Positions 9,040-17,557 of a stretch of DNA of 64,000 nt are shown here, in pieces. Under the pieces are notes generated by a model that saw only the letters and a list, made by a program, of their open reading frames with translations, did no database searches and was not told where the DNA came from. The DNA is from Flavobacterium micromati (GTDB lineage Bacteria; Bacteroidota; Bacteroidia; Flavobacteriales; Flavobacteriaceae). Both the position numbers and the translations under genes were made by a program. Each line of letters starts with the position of its first letter. The first letter of the stretch is position 1. The stretch lies in assembly GCF_900129585.1 (NCBI RefSeq), contig NZ_FQWF01000002.1, positions 248,001 through 312,000 on the forward strand, read 5' to 3'.

Positions 9040-10185
9040 TTAAAATTTATTTAAAATTTCAATAATATAATCTACCTCACTCATCGTAATCACTGGATTT
9101 ACTGGCAAGCTCAACACTTCATCATGAATTTTTTCAGTTATGGGTAGAGATAAAAGATTATATTGTTTTAAAGCTTTTTGCTTGTGAGGCGGCACGGGAT
9201 AATGAATTACAGTTTGAATACCGTTTTCGCTCAAATAATTTTGTAATTCAGCTCTGTTGCTTGTGCGAATCACAAACAAGTGAAAAACATGATTTGCAGA
9301 ATTATCATAAAAAGGCAACGTAATCTTATCATTTTTGATTTCAGCAATATATCGCCTTGCAATCACGCGTCGCTTTTCATTGTCAGCATCTAAATGCGGT
9401 AATTTCACGTTTAGGAAAGCCGCTTGAATTTCGTCTAATCTTGAGTTTACTCCAATATAATCATTGTAATATTTAGTTTCAGAACCATAATTACGCAATG
9501 ACCGAATCACCTTCGCCAATTCTGAATCATTTGTAACCACAGCGCCTGCGTCACCTAATGCTCCTAAATTTTTCCCGGGATAAAAACTGTAAGCGATTGC
9601 AGATTGTTGATTAACGATTTTTGATTTTTGATTTGCTTCTAATTCTACATCGGAATTTGGAATTTTAGTATTGGAAATTGTGACAGCCCCATGAGCTTGA
9701 GCTGCATCTTCAATTACTAGTAGATTATTTTCAAAAGCAATTATGTTTATTGCATCCATTTCAGCCAACTGCCCGTATATGTGAACCGCTAAAATAGCTT
9801 TCGTTTTTTGAGTGATTTTTTCAACAATCAACTCTGGATTTATGTTGTAAGTTTCTAATTTTGGCTCGACCAAAACTGGAACTAAATCAGCTTGTAAAAT
9901 AGCGAGAATACTAGCAACATAAGTATTTGCTGGCACAATAACTTCGTCGCCTTCGTTCAATTTTCCTAGTTGAATATATCCTTTAAAAATCAATACCAAT
10001 GCATCTAAACCATTTCCCGTTCCAATGCAGTGTTTTGTTCCGCAATAGTGAGCAAAATTATTTTCAAATGTCTCCACTTCGTTCCCTAAAATGTACCAAC
10101 CACCTTCCAAAACCGATTTCAATTTTTCTTGAAAAGCTGTTTCGTAAGGTTCATTGATCTTTTTTAAATCGAGAAATGGTATCAT
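9040..10185 (-). CDS. DegT/DnrJ/EryC1-type PLP aminotransferase (FdtB/QdtB-like)
   Basis: A 381-residue sugar aminotransferase. [10 protein letters not shown] opens the protein, GTGNGLDAL binds cofactor phosphate, [10 protein letters not shown] holds the PLP aspartate (D160), and [15 protein letters not shown] carries the Schiff-base lysine K205. In this family with an FdtA-type partner the reaction is transfer of an amino group from glutamate to C3 of dTDP-3-keto-6-deoxyhexose. Between AHGA and SFYPGKN the protein has about 31 residues instead of the usual 13-16; the extra piece (residues 168-195) looks like translated filler repeat. The acyltransferase gene upstream overlaps by 4 bases. Confidence 0.85.
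   Translation of the reverse strand: MIPFLDLKKINEPYETAFQEKLKSVLEGGWYILGNEVETFENNFAHYCGTKHCIGTGNGLDALVLIFKGYIQLGKLNEGDEVIVPANTYVASILAILQADLVPVLVEPKLETYNINPELIVEKITQKTKAILAVHIYGQLAEMDAINIIAFENNLLVIEDAAQAHGAVTISNTKIPNSDVELEANQKSKIVNQQSAIAYSFYPGKNLGALGDAGAVVTNDSELAKVIRSLRNYGSETKYYNDYIGVNSRLDEIQAAFLNVKLPHLDADNEKRRVIARRYIAEIKNDKITLPFYDNSANHVFHLFVIRTSNRAELQNYLSENGIQTVIHYPVPPHKQKALKQYNLLSLPITEKIHDEVLSLPVNPVITMSEVDYIIEILNKF
9601..9684 (-). repeat. Repeat-like insert inside the aminotransferase gene
   Basis: This in-frame stretch encodes residues 168-195, rich in Asn, Ser, Lys and Gln. Its plus-strand DNA contains ttttgatttttgatt, identical to part of the filler repeat at 12731-12748, and ggaatttggaattt, identical to units of the filler at 44.7 kb. 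It keeps the frame and has no stop. Confidence 0.5.
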
Positions 10186-11132
10186 ACTAAATTCATTTTA
10201 TAAAAATCCTGACTGTAAACTGAGCAACCTAATTCTTCTTTTTGTTTTAATAGTCCTGCACTATATCCTTTTTCATTATCGTCGTTTACAATTCCCATAT
10301 CAAAAAAAAGTTTTCCACTATCCTTATACGTTCGTATTAAATTTATAAGTAAATAATCCAGTGCACGTAAGCGCTCCCCTTTTTCAGTAGTAGCTCCATA
10401 CTGCGATTTTATAACTGATTCTGATTCAAATATCGTAATTCCAGCAACAATATCATTCTCATGATAAACGGAAAACTGTTTAATATTTTCGGGGAAACTT
10501 TTCTTTAATTTTGCTATTTCTAATAAACTGTGAACGGGCTTAGCATTGTGCTTTTTTAATAATCGAGGTTGTAAAACAAGGTTCCAAAAAGAATCAAAAT
10601 TTTGTTCCTCTATTATTTCCAAATCAAGTTCCTCTACTCTTCTAAAATGCTTCAACTTACTTTTTGAAATTGTCAATGGTTGAGAAAGATTTACAGCCAA
10701 ATTCATTTCTTTCCGATCTAAATAAGCTCCCTTTTTTAGTAGAAAAAAATCAATTTCACTATTGCCGATAGGAAAATAAAAAGATGGAATTGGTTTGAAA
10801 TAAAAAGCAGAAAAATCATTATTACTGAGATAAGAAAGTATTGTATCTAGGATAGTGCCTATTACTTCTCCATTAGTTTTTTTTAAATAAACTAATCCTC
10901 CATAAGTCAAACCTTGATGAGAATAAATCGTGCTTCCAACTCGGTTAGCAGGCAAAACAGCAATTAATTTTTGATTATCATAAACCATCAGTGAAAAATC
11001 ATCAAATCGATCTTTATGGTATTCCATAAAATCACGATGAAATAAAAAAGTAGCATTCTTGGCTTCACTTACAAAGTCATTCCATTTTAAATAATCACTT
11101 TGCTGGTATTGTTTGACGAAATAATTTTTCAC
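10182..11132 (-). CDS. FemAB-like GNAT acyltransferase
   Basis: A 316-residue protein of the FemAB/GNAT (acetyltransferase_6-like) type. The second half has the fold's marks: [18 protein letters not shown], then [21 protein letters not shown], then [27 protein letters not shown], where the G-x-x-x-F/Y-K-x-x-x-G pattern is typical. Such proteins move an acyl or aminoacyl group to an amine. The ATGA overlap with the aminotransferase gene suggests that it acylates the new amino sugar, a role done by an unrelated hexapeptide-repeat enzyme (FdtC/QdtC) in described pathways. That role is inference. Confidence 0.65.
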   Translation of the reverse strand: MKNYFVKQYQQSDYLKWNDFVSEAKNATFLFHRDFMEYHKDRFDDFSLMVYDNQKLIAVLPANRVGSTIYSHQGLTYGGLVYLKKTNGEVIGTILDTILSYLSNNDFSAFYFKPIPSFYFPIGNSEIDFFLLKKGAYLDRKEMNLAVNLSQPLTISKSKLKHFRRVEELDLEIIEEQNFDSFWNLVLQPRLLKKHNAKPVHSLLEIAKLKKSFPENIKQFSVYHENDIVAGITIFESESVIKSQYGATTEKGERLRALDYLLINLIRTYKDSGKLFFDMGIVNDDNEKGYSAGLLKQKEELGCSVYSQDFYKMNLV

Positions 11133-11167
11133 GATTTGCTTTTAAACTTTGGAAAATTAAGCATTTT

Positions 11168-11770
11168 TTATTTATTCTCTATCGCAGGCAAATACCATTT
11201 ATATTTTACAGCCATTAATCGAATGGAAATAATGACAAGCGAAGTGGTTAGGTATAGAACATCGTTTTCCAAATTCATTTTTCGAAGTATAAAGAACACA
11301 ATTCCGCCTAGAATACATATTGTGGCATAAATTTCCCTTCTAAAAATTACTGGAATTTCATTGCACAAAATATCACGAATAACGCCTCCAAAACAAGCTG
11401 TCATGGTTCCTAAAGCTATACAAATAATGGGGTGAAGACCAATATTAATTCCTTTTTCAAGACCTATTAATGTAAAAACACCCAATCCTATCGTGTCAAA
11501 TAAAAATAAAGAAGTTCGCAACCGGTCGAATTTTTTTCTAAATAATATGGCCAAAATAAATCCCACACTAATTACATAAACATATTTAAAATCAAGCATC
11601 CATCCTACGGGCGTTCTCCCAATCATGATATCGCGCAAGGTTCCGCCGCCAACTGCCGTTACAAATGCAATGATAAAAACGCCAAAAGGATCCAGCTTTT
11701 TATTCATAGCTGTCAACGCGCCAGACATAGCAAAAGCCATTGTACCGATAATATCTAATAATTGAAACAT
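11168..11770 (-). CDS. TRIC/UPF0126 family membrane channel (YicG-like)
   Basis: A 200-residue inner-membrane protein with about seven hydrophobic segments arranged as two repeats. Each repeat has the family's glycine kink: VGGGTLRD at 40-47 and CFGGVIRD near 126-133. Bacterial homologues form trimeric cation channels; the substrate here is not known. It has its own short intergenic space on both sides and is not obviously part of the glycan cluster. The ATG at 11770 fits the family start (LDIIGTMAFAMSG). Confidence 0.85.
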   Translation of the reverse strand: MFQLLDIIGTMAFAMSGALTAMNKKLDPFGVFIIAFVTAVGGGTLRDIMIGRTPVGWMLDFKYVYVISVGFILAILFRKKFDRLRTSLFLFDTIGLGVFTLIGLEKGINIGLHPIICIALGTMTACFGGVIRDILCNEIPVIFRREIYATICILGGIVFFILRKMNLENDVLYLTTSLVIISIRLMAVKYKWYLPAIENK

Positions 11771-11914
11771 TTAAAGAGGAATTTTTAATTTCATATAATT
11801 GCGCAAAAATAAAGAAAATAGCTGGCAAATCAATTGGAAACTACTGTAAATGCCGATTCTATTAGTGAGAATGAAATTTTGTAAACCTAAAATATAAACT
11901 GGAATTTGTATGTG

Positions 11915-11922
11915 TATATTTG
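11915..11922 (+). promoter_or_regulatory. Possible -7 promoter box of the rRNA/tRNA methyltransferase gene
   Basis: TATATTTG is a perfect match to the Bacteroidota -7 box, 28 bases before the chosen start. No TTTG lies at the expected distance upstream, so this is tentative. Confidence 0.35.
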
Positions 11923-11949
11923 TGCCTATTAATTCAATAATTGTACGTT

Positions 11950-12735
11950 TTGAAACAAATCACTTCAATACAAAATTCATTTATCAAATCGTTAGTCCAA
12001 TTACAGGAAAAAGCGAAAGCCCGTAGGCAATCAGGAACATTTTTAATGGAGGGAAAACGTGAAATTTCAATTGCGGTTAAAGGCGGTTATGAAATAGAAA
12101 CACTATTGTTTTTACCTGAAATATGTTCAGAAGCTGATGCACATGCGTTATCGAAAAATGCTGAGGTGATCGAAATCAATAAGGAAGTATATCAAAAATT
12201 AGCGTATCGAGATACCACTGAAGGTATTTTGGCTGTAGCCAAAACAAAAATGCTAAAACTATCTGATTTAAAATTGTCAATAAATCCACTGATTTTAGTC
12301 GCAGAAGCTCCAGAAAAACCAGGAAATATTGGTGCATTACTGCGTACTGCCGATGCGGCAAATCTCGATGCTGTGATTATTGCCAATCCAAAAAGTGATT
12401 TATACAACCCTAATATCGTGCGTTCTAGCGTAGGCTGCCTTTTTACAAACCAAATTGCAACTGGAACAACATCGGAGATTATCGCATTTTTAAAAGAGCG
12501 AAAAATCAATTTTTATTGCGCTACTTTACAAAATTCGACTGGATATCATACCCAAGATTACACCACACCCACTGCATTAGTAGTTGGCACAGAAGCCACT
12601 GGTTTAACGGATGAATGGCGCAAAGAAGCCACAAAAAATATTATAATTCCCATGCAAGGCGAAATTGATTCGATGAATGTTTCGGTTGCAGCAGCGATTT
12701 TAATCTTTGAAGCCAAAAGGCAAAGAGGGTTTTGA
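11950..12735 (+). CDS. TrmH/SpoU-family RNA 2'-O-methyltransferase
   Basis: A 261-residue SPOUT methyltransferase. An N-terminal substrate-binding domain (KQITSIQNSFIKSL) precedes the knotted catalytic domain. Motif 1 is EKPGNIGALLRTADA, motif 2 is LVVGTEATGLT, and motif 3 is IIPMQGEIDSMNVSVAAAI, which includes the SAM-binding Asn-x-Ser. It methylates ribose 2'-OH in rRNA or tRNA; the exact base is unknown. No ATG is near. The longest frame starts with a TTG at 11941; homologues begin with MKQITS, so I choose the TTG at 11950. It ends in the filler repeat. Confidence 0.85.
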   Translation: MKQITSIQNSFIKSLVQLQEKAKARRQSGTFLMEGKREISIAVKGGYEIETLLFLPEICSEADAHALSKNAEVIEINKEVYQKLAYRDTTEGILAVAKTKMLKLSDLKLSINPLILVAEAPEKPGNIGALLRTADAANLDAVIIANPKSDLYNPNIVRSSVGCLFTNQIATGTTSEIIAFLKERKINFYCATLQNSTGYHTQDYTTPTALVVGTEATGLTDEWRKEATKNIIIPMQGEIDSMNVSVAAAILIFEAKRQRGF

Positions 12736-12876
12736 TTTTTGATTGAAGATTTTAGATTGAAGATTTTAGATTGAAGATTTCAGATTGAAGATTTGAGATT
12801 GAGGATTGAGGATTGAAGATTACAGATTGCAGATTGGAGATTGGAGATTGAAGATTGTTTTTAGATTGCAGATTTT
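12734..12876. repeat. Degenerate tandem repeat, unit about 'gattgaagattt'
   Basis: At least ten imperfect copies of a 12-13 base unit (variants gattttagattgaag, gattgcagattg, gattggagattg) fill the space between the methyltransferase stop and the serine hydrolase. There are strand-biased G/A runs, no ORF of note and no clear promoter. The start of the run overlaps the methyltransferase stop codon. Confidence 0.8.
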
Positions 12877-12909
12877 AAGGAATACAGAATGAATCACAAA
12901 TTACGAATT

Positions 12910-14463
12910 ATGAAAAAATATACACTTGCAATACTACTTTTAGTCGCTCTAAATACCAATAGTTATGCACAAATTAGTTCATTACAAATAGATGAATTAG
13001 TGGAAAGAACTCTAAAAACTTTTACTGTTCCGGGGATTGCAGTTGCGATTGTGAAAGATGGAAAAATAATCCATTCGAAAGGATATGGTGTTAAATCTAT
13101 TTTGACAAATGAAAAAGTAGATGCAAATACACTTTTTGGAATCGCTTCAAACAGTAAAGCATTTACCAGCGCGGCTTTGGCAATGCTTGTTGACGAAGGC
13201 AAAATAAACTGGGATGATAAAGTCGTTCAATATCTACCTAATTTCAAAATGTATAATGAATATGTAACAAATGAATTTACAATTCGGGATTTATTAACGC
13301 ACCGCAGCGGATTGGGCCTTGGTGCGGGTGATTTAATGATCTGGCCAGACGGAAGCGATTTCACTGCAAAAGATATCGTTCAAAATTTACAGTATTTAAG
13401 ACCTGTTTCGGCTTTTAGAACACAGTACGATTATGATAATTTACTTTATATTGTTGCTGGAGAAGTGATTCAAGTGGCTAGTGGTATAAGCTGGTGCGAT
13501 TTTATAGAAAAACGAATCATGCAACCTTTAGAAATGAACAATAGTGCTGCTTCTTATTTGAGACTTGTAGATTCTACTAACATTATTGCACCTCACGTTC
13601 CTATAAATGGAAAATTAAAAGTTATCAAGCGTTATCAAAACCAACTTTTTGATGCCGCAGCAGGAATTTATTCTAGTGTAAATGATTTGAGTAAATGGAC
13701 GATTATACAATTAAATAATGGACAATTTGGACCTAGTAATCAGCAATTATTTTCTAAAAAAGAGCATAATGAAATGTGGCAATTGCAGACTATCATTCCT
13801 GTAAATCCAAAACCTCCATATAACACCCATTTTAGCGGTTACGGACTAGGTTGGTTTTTAAGTGATGTAAAGGGATACAAGCAAGTAAGTCATACCGGCG
13901 GTTTAGAAGGAATTGTAACTCAGGTAACGCTAATGCCAGAATTAAATTTGGGAATTATTGTTTTAACAAATCAACAATCTGGCGCTGCATTTAGAGCAAT
14001 CACAAATACCATAAAAGACAGTTATTTAGGAATAACATCAGAAGATTATGTCGCTACTTACAGCGCAAGTTTGAAGACAAATGAAGCTAATGCAGATAAA
14101 AAAACAGATGAAGTTTGGGCAGCAGTTGCAAAAAACAAAAAAGAAAAAAGAAAGATAGATTTCAAAACAATCGTAGGCACTTACACTGACAATTGGTTTG
14201 GGGATATTGTTCTTTCAGAGAAACAAGGGAAATTATATTTTGCCTCAAAACGTTCTCCACAACTTTCAGGCGAAGTTTTTTTCTATACAGAAAATAATTA
14301 CGTAGTAAAATGGAATAATGCTTATTTCCATGCCGATGCGCATTTATTTATTGAGTGTGATGCATCAGGAAAAGCAGTTCGATTGACTATGAAAGCAATT
14401 TCTGAATTAACAGATTTTAGTTATGATTTTCATGATTTAGATTTTAGATTGTCTTCTAAGTAA
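12910..14463 (+). CDS. Exported class C beta-lactamase-like serine hydrolase with DUF3471-like tail
   Basis: 517 residues from the ATG at 12910. The signal peptide (MKKYTLAILLLVAL...NSYAQ) starts exactly there; the upstream ATG at 12889 would add seven polar residues, so it is less likely. The penicillin-binding/beta-lactamase fold has the nucleophile motif SNSK (in GIASNSKAFTS), the tyrosine motif YDN and HTG (in SHTGGLEG). After a Lys/Asp-rich linker a C-terminal beta domain follows (VGTYTDNWFGDIVL), as in DUF3471 proteins. Family members include D-aminopeptidases and esterases; the natural substrate is unknown. The gene stands alone behind the filler repeat. Confidence 0.85.
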   Translation: MKKYTLAILLLVALNTNSYAQISSLQIDELVERTLKTFTVPGIAVAIVKDGKIIHSKGYGVKSILTNEKVDANTLFGIASNSKAFTSAALAMLVDEGKINWDDKVVQYLPNFKMYNEYVTNEFTIRDLLTHRSGLGLGAGDLMIWPDGSDFTAKDIVQNLQYLRPVSAFRTQYDYDNLLYIVAGEVIQVASGISWCDFIEKRIMQPLEMNNSAASYLRLVDSTNIIAPHVPINGKLKVIKRYQNQLFDAAAGIYSSVNDLSKWTIIQLNNGQFGPSNQQLFSKKEHNEMWQLQTIIPVNPKPPYNTHFSGYGLGWFLSDVKGYKQVSHTGGLEGIVTQVTLMPELNLGIIVLTNQQSGAAFRAITNTIKDSYLGITSEDYVATYSASLKTNEANADKKTDEVWAAVAKNKKEKRKIDFKTIVGTYTDNWFGDIVLSEKQGKLYFASKRSPQLSGEVFFYTENNYVVKWNNAYFHADAHLFIECDASGKAVRLTMKAISELTDFSYDFHDLDFRLSSK

Positions 14464-14563
14464 ACGGTCTCTTTTACAATAGAAATAATTTTGATTGTGG
14501 AATTGAAAATACGAATCGTTCTTGTTAATTTCTTTTTTTGCGTTAGGGATAAAAGTGGAAATC

Positions 14564-14640
14564 CTTTTTTATTGTGGAGCGCGAGCGGAATAATAAAAAA
14601 GATTGAAACGGATAGCCCGATTCGCCGCGGCGAAAACGCC
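14564..14640. repeat. GC-richer intergenic hairpin element
   Basis: A 10-bp perfect stem (14564-14573 with 14592-14601, cttttttatt/aataaaaaag) encloses an 18-base G-rich loop with GAGCGCGAGCGG. It is followed by GATTGAAACGGATAGCCCG and a short GC block CCGCGGCGAAAACGCCC. Its base make-up differs strongly from the AT-rich surroundings. It resembles the short dispersed elements between flavobacterial genes; I could not check other copies outside this window, and saw none inside it. Confidence 0.5.
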
Positions 14641-14721
14641 CAAATAAAATCATAATACTCTGTGTTTACCCTTGTGTATATCCTAAATAATCTCTATTTT
14701 TAAAAAATGAACCGTGCTGTT

Positions 14722-16944
14722 ATGATAGAAATCGATTTAGAAAAGGAAAACAAAGCAATTGCTCAAGAATATAAGGAATTGCTGCGCATAAGTTATCAAA
14801 CTTTGACAGCTGAGGATAAAAAACTTATCCGTAAAGCTTTTGATGTCTCAGTTGAGGCGCACAAAGAACAACGAAGAAAATCAGGTGAAGCTTACATCTT
14901 TCATCCTATTGCTGTTGCAAAAATTGTAGCTTCGGAAATAGGTTTAGGAGCAACATCGATTGCCGCAGCTTTACTGCATGACGTTGTAGAAGACACGGAC
15001 TTAACTGTTCATGATATTGAACGCATGTTTAATTCTAAAGTGGCACAACTTGTTGAAGGATTGACTAAAATATCGATGGTTCAAAAAGATTTGAATATGT
15101 CAATGCAAGCGGAAAATTTTCGCAAAATGATTTTGACGTTGAACGATGATGTACGTGTTATTTTGATTAAACTGGCTGATCGTTTGCACAACATGCAAAC
15201 TATGGACTCCATGCGCGAAGACAAACAAACTAAAATCGCATCAGAGACTTTATACATTTACGCTCCATTGGCTCATAGACTCGGTTTGTATAATATCAAG
15301 ACTAAGTTAGAGGATTTAGGATTAAAATATACTGAACCAGTTATTTACAATGATATCATTAGTAAAATTAAAGAAACTAAAGAGGAGCAAGATGATTATA
15401 TCAAATCTATTTCTGAAGTACTCAAAAAATCATTGAATGACGAGGGCGTTGAATACATTATAAAAGGTCGCCCAAAATCTATATATTCTATTCGGAGAAA
15501 AATGCTAGCTCAAAACGTAAGTTTCGAGGAGGTGTATGATAAATTTGCTTTACGAATTGTCTATAAAGCAAATCAGCATGATGAAAAATTTATCGCTTGG
15601 AAAATTTATTCGATCGTCACTGATCATTATAGACCGAGTCCTAGCCGATTGCGTGACTGGATTTCGTCGCCAAAATCAACTGGTTATGAAGCACTTCACA
15701 TCACGGTGATGGGGCCAAAAGGTCGCTGGGTAGAGGTACAAGTGCGGAGTGAACGAATGGATGAAATAGCTGAAAAAGGATATGCCGCTCACTATAAATA
15801 TAAAAATGGCGCTACCGAAGAAAGCGGTTTAGATGTTTGGCTTAATTTACTAAAAGAAGCATTAGAAAATTCAGAGACGAACGCGGTTGATTTTGTTGAA
15901 GATTTTAAAATGAATTTGTATTCCAAAGAAATTTTTGTTTTTACACCAAAGGGCGAAATTAAATCATTGCCAAAAGGTGCTACATCACTGGATTTTGCAT
16001 TCAGTATTCACTCGGAAATAGGAATCAGGACTAGAGGCACTCGTGTAAACGGTAAATTAGTTCCATTAAATTTTGAACTAAAAAGTGGTGACCAAATTGA
16101 AGTTATTACTTCTCAGCATCAAAAACCGACCATTAACTGGATCGATTATGTAACTACTTCCAGAGCGAAAACGAAGATTAAAAATGTTTTAAATGAAAAC
16201 ACCAAAAAAATTGGTGAAGAAGGGAAAGAATTATTGACCCGTAAATTAAAACATTTAAAAATAACAATGAGCGAGCAGGTTATAAATGAACTTGTTAATT
16301 TTTTTAAATTAAAAACAAGTTTAGATCTTTTTTATCGAGTTGGAATTGGTGCTATTGAAAATCAGCAGTTGAAGGATTTCGCTGCCCAAAAAAGCAACAC
16401 TTTCATCAATTTCTTTAAGAATAAAATGAAGCGCTCTTCAAGCAATACAGCCGATGAAGACATACACCGACCGATAGTTAACAGCAATTATGATGTACTT
16501 GTTTTTGGCAAAGACCAAGATAAACTAGATTATAAATTGTCGCCTTGCTGCAATCCTATTCCTGGTGATGACGTTTTTGGGTTTGTAACGATTAATGAAG
16601 GGATAAAAGTGCACAAAAAAGATTGCCCAAATGCTATAGGAATGCAATCAAACTACGCCTATAGGATTATGCTAGCTAAGTGGATCGATTCTTCACAAGA
16701 AGAATTTAAGGCGATTATTAATGTTACAGGTATGGACGTTTTAGGACTTACAAATCAGTTAACTAAAGTAATTTCAAATAATATGCATGTCAATATTCAA
16801 AGTATAGCTTTGAGCACTGATGCTGGGATTTTTAACGGCCAAATTACTGTCATTGTACAAAACAACACTATTTTAAAAAAAATGATTACCAATATCAAAA
16901 AAATTGACGGGGTAGACAAAGTGACGAGAGAATATAAGACCTAG
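14722..16944 (+). CDS. spoT: Bifunctional (p)ppGpp synthetase/hydrolase (RelA/SpoT homologue)
   Basis: 740 residues. In order: HD hydrolase (FHPIAVA, LLHDVVEDT, KLADRLHNM), RelA-type synthetase (KGRPKSIYSI, YEALHITVMG, WVEVQVRSERMDEIAEKG), TGS domain (VFTPKGEIKSLPKGATSLDFAFSIH), a conserved-cysteine region (KLSPCCNPIPGDDVFGF) and a C-terminal ACT domain. The intact HD motifs indicate that it can destroy as well as make the alarmone. This is the usual single long Rsh of Bacteroidota. The frame also offers an ATG at 14707; MIEIDLEKEN at 14722 matches the family start better, but it is a close call. Fur follows 104 bases later. Confidence 0.93.
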   Translation: MIEIDLEKENKAIAQEYKELLRISYQTLTAEDKKLIRKAFDVSVEAHKEQRRKSGEAYIFHPIAVAKIVASEIGLGATSIAAALLHDVVEDTDLTVHDIERMFNSKVAQLVEGLTKISMVQKDLNMSMQAENFRKMILTLNDDVRVILIKLADRLHNMQTMDSMREDKQTKIASETLYIYAPLAHRLGLYNIKTKLEDLGLKYTEPVIYNDIISKIKETKEEQDDYIKSISEVLKKSLNDEGVEYIIKGRPKSIYSIRRKMLAQNVSFEEVYDKFALRIVYKANQHDEKFIAWKIYSIVTDHYRPSPSRLRDWISSPKSTGYEALHITVMGPKGRWVEVQVRSERMDEIAEKGYAAHYKYKNGATEESGLDVWLNLLKEALENSETNAVDFVEDFKMNLYSKEIFVFTPKGEIKSLPKGATSLDFAFSIHSEIGIRTRGTRVNGKLVPLNFELKSGDQIEVITSQHQKPTINWIDYVTTSRAKTKIKNVLNENTKKIGEEGKELLTRKLKHLKITMSEQVINELVNFFKLKTSLDLFYRVGIGAIENQQLKDFAAQKSNTFINFFKNKMKRSSSNTADEDIHRPIVNSNYDVLVFGKDQDKLDYKLSPCCNPIPGDDVFGFVTINEGIKVHKKDCPNAIGMQSNYAYRIMLAKWIDSSQEEFKAIINVTGMDVLGLTNQLTKVISNNMHVNIQSIALSTDAGIFNGQITVIVQNNTILKKMITNIKKIDGVDKVTREYKT

Positions 16945-17010
16945 AGTAAGACTGATGTTTACTTTTAGAAATACAAATTGAACAAACTTCAAACATAACA
17001 AACCGGAAGC

Positions 17011-17041
17011 TTTAAACTTTAAACTAAAAATTTTATCTTTG
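17011..17041 (+). promoter_or_regulatory. Probable promoter of the Fur gene
   Basis: A -7 box TATCTTTG (17034-17041) lies 19 bases after TTTA (17011-17014), a 3/4 match to the -33 box. The ATG is at 17049, only 7 bases past the -7 box, so the mRNA would be almost leaderless. Confidence 0.55.
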
Positions 17042-17048
17042 CCAGCAT

Positions 17049-17516
17049 ATGACACTTATTTCCATAGATAACAGCAAAAACCAAGAAATTGTAAAAAATG
17101 TTTTTACAATGTATCTTGAGAAAAAAGGACATCGCAAAACGCCAGAACGTTATGCAATCCTTCAGGAAATTTACGATAGCGAAGAACATTTTGATGTGGA
17201 AAATCTTTACATCAAGATGAAAAATAAAAACTACCGCGTGAGTAGAGCAACGCTTTATAACACTATTGAATTGTTGCTAGATTGCGCACTAGTAAGAAAA
17301 CACCAGTTTGGACAAAATCAAGCACATTATGAAAAATCATACTTTGACAAACAGCATGATCATATTATCATGACTGACACTGGTGAAGTAATTGAGTTTT
17401 GTGATCCTCGAATTCAAACTATAAAAAAAACTATTGAGGAAATTTTTGATATCGAAATCACGAATCACTCTTTGTATTTATACGGCATCAAGAAGCCTAA
17501 AACCGATTTGGAATAA
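17049..17516 (+). CDS. fur: Fur-family metal-dependent transcriptional repressor
   Basis: A 155-residue Fur-family protein: winged helix ([18 protein letters not shown], then [14 protein letters not shown] as recognition helix) and dimerisation/metal domain ([16 protein letters not shown], then EFCDPRI). The Cys-x-x-Cys that holds structural zinc in many Fur proteins is replaced by M-T-D-T in [15 protein letters not shown]; only two cysteines remain in the protein. The regulatory histidine-rich site is intact. It may sense iron, zinc or peroxide; the sequence alone does not decide. purA follows after 41 bases without a visible promoter, so they are likely co-transcribed. Confidence 0.9.
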   Translation: MTLISIDNSKNQEIVKNVFTMYLEKKGHRKTPERYAILQEIYDSEEHFDVENLYIKMKNKNYRVSRATLYNTIELLLDCALVRKHQFGQNQAHYEKSYFDKQHDHIIMTDTGEVIEFCDPRIQTIKKTIEEIFDIEITNHSLYLYGIKKPKTDLE

Positions 17517-17557
17517 CAACTTTACAAACATAAAATTAACTACAAATAACACATAGA

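Noticed and set aside
11941..11949. Methyltransferase start at TTG 11941
   Set aside because: Adds only MYV; homologues begin at MKQITS.
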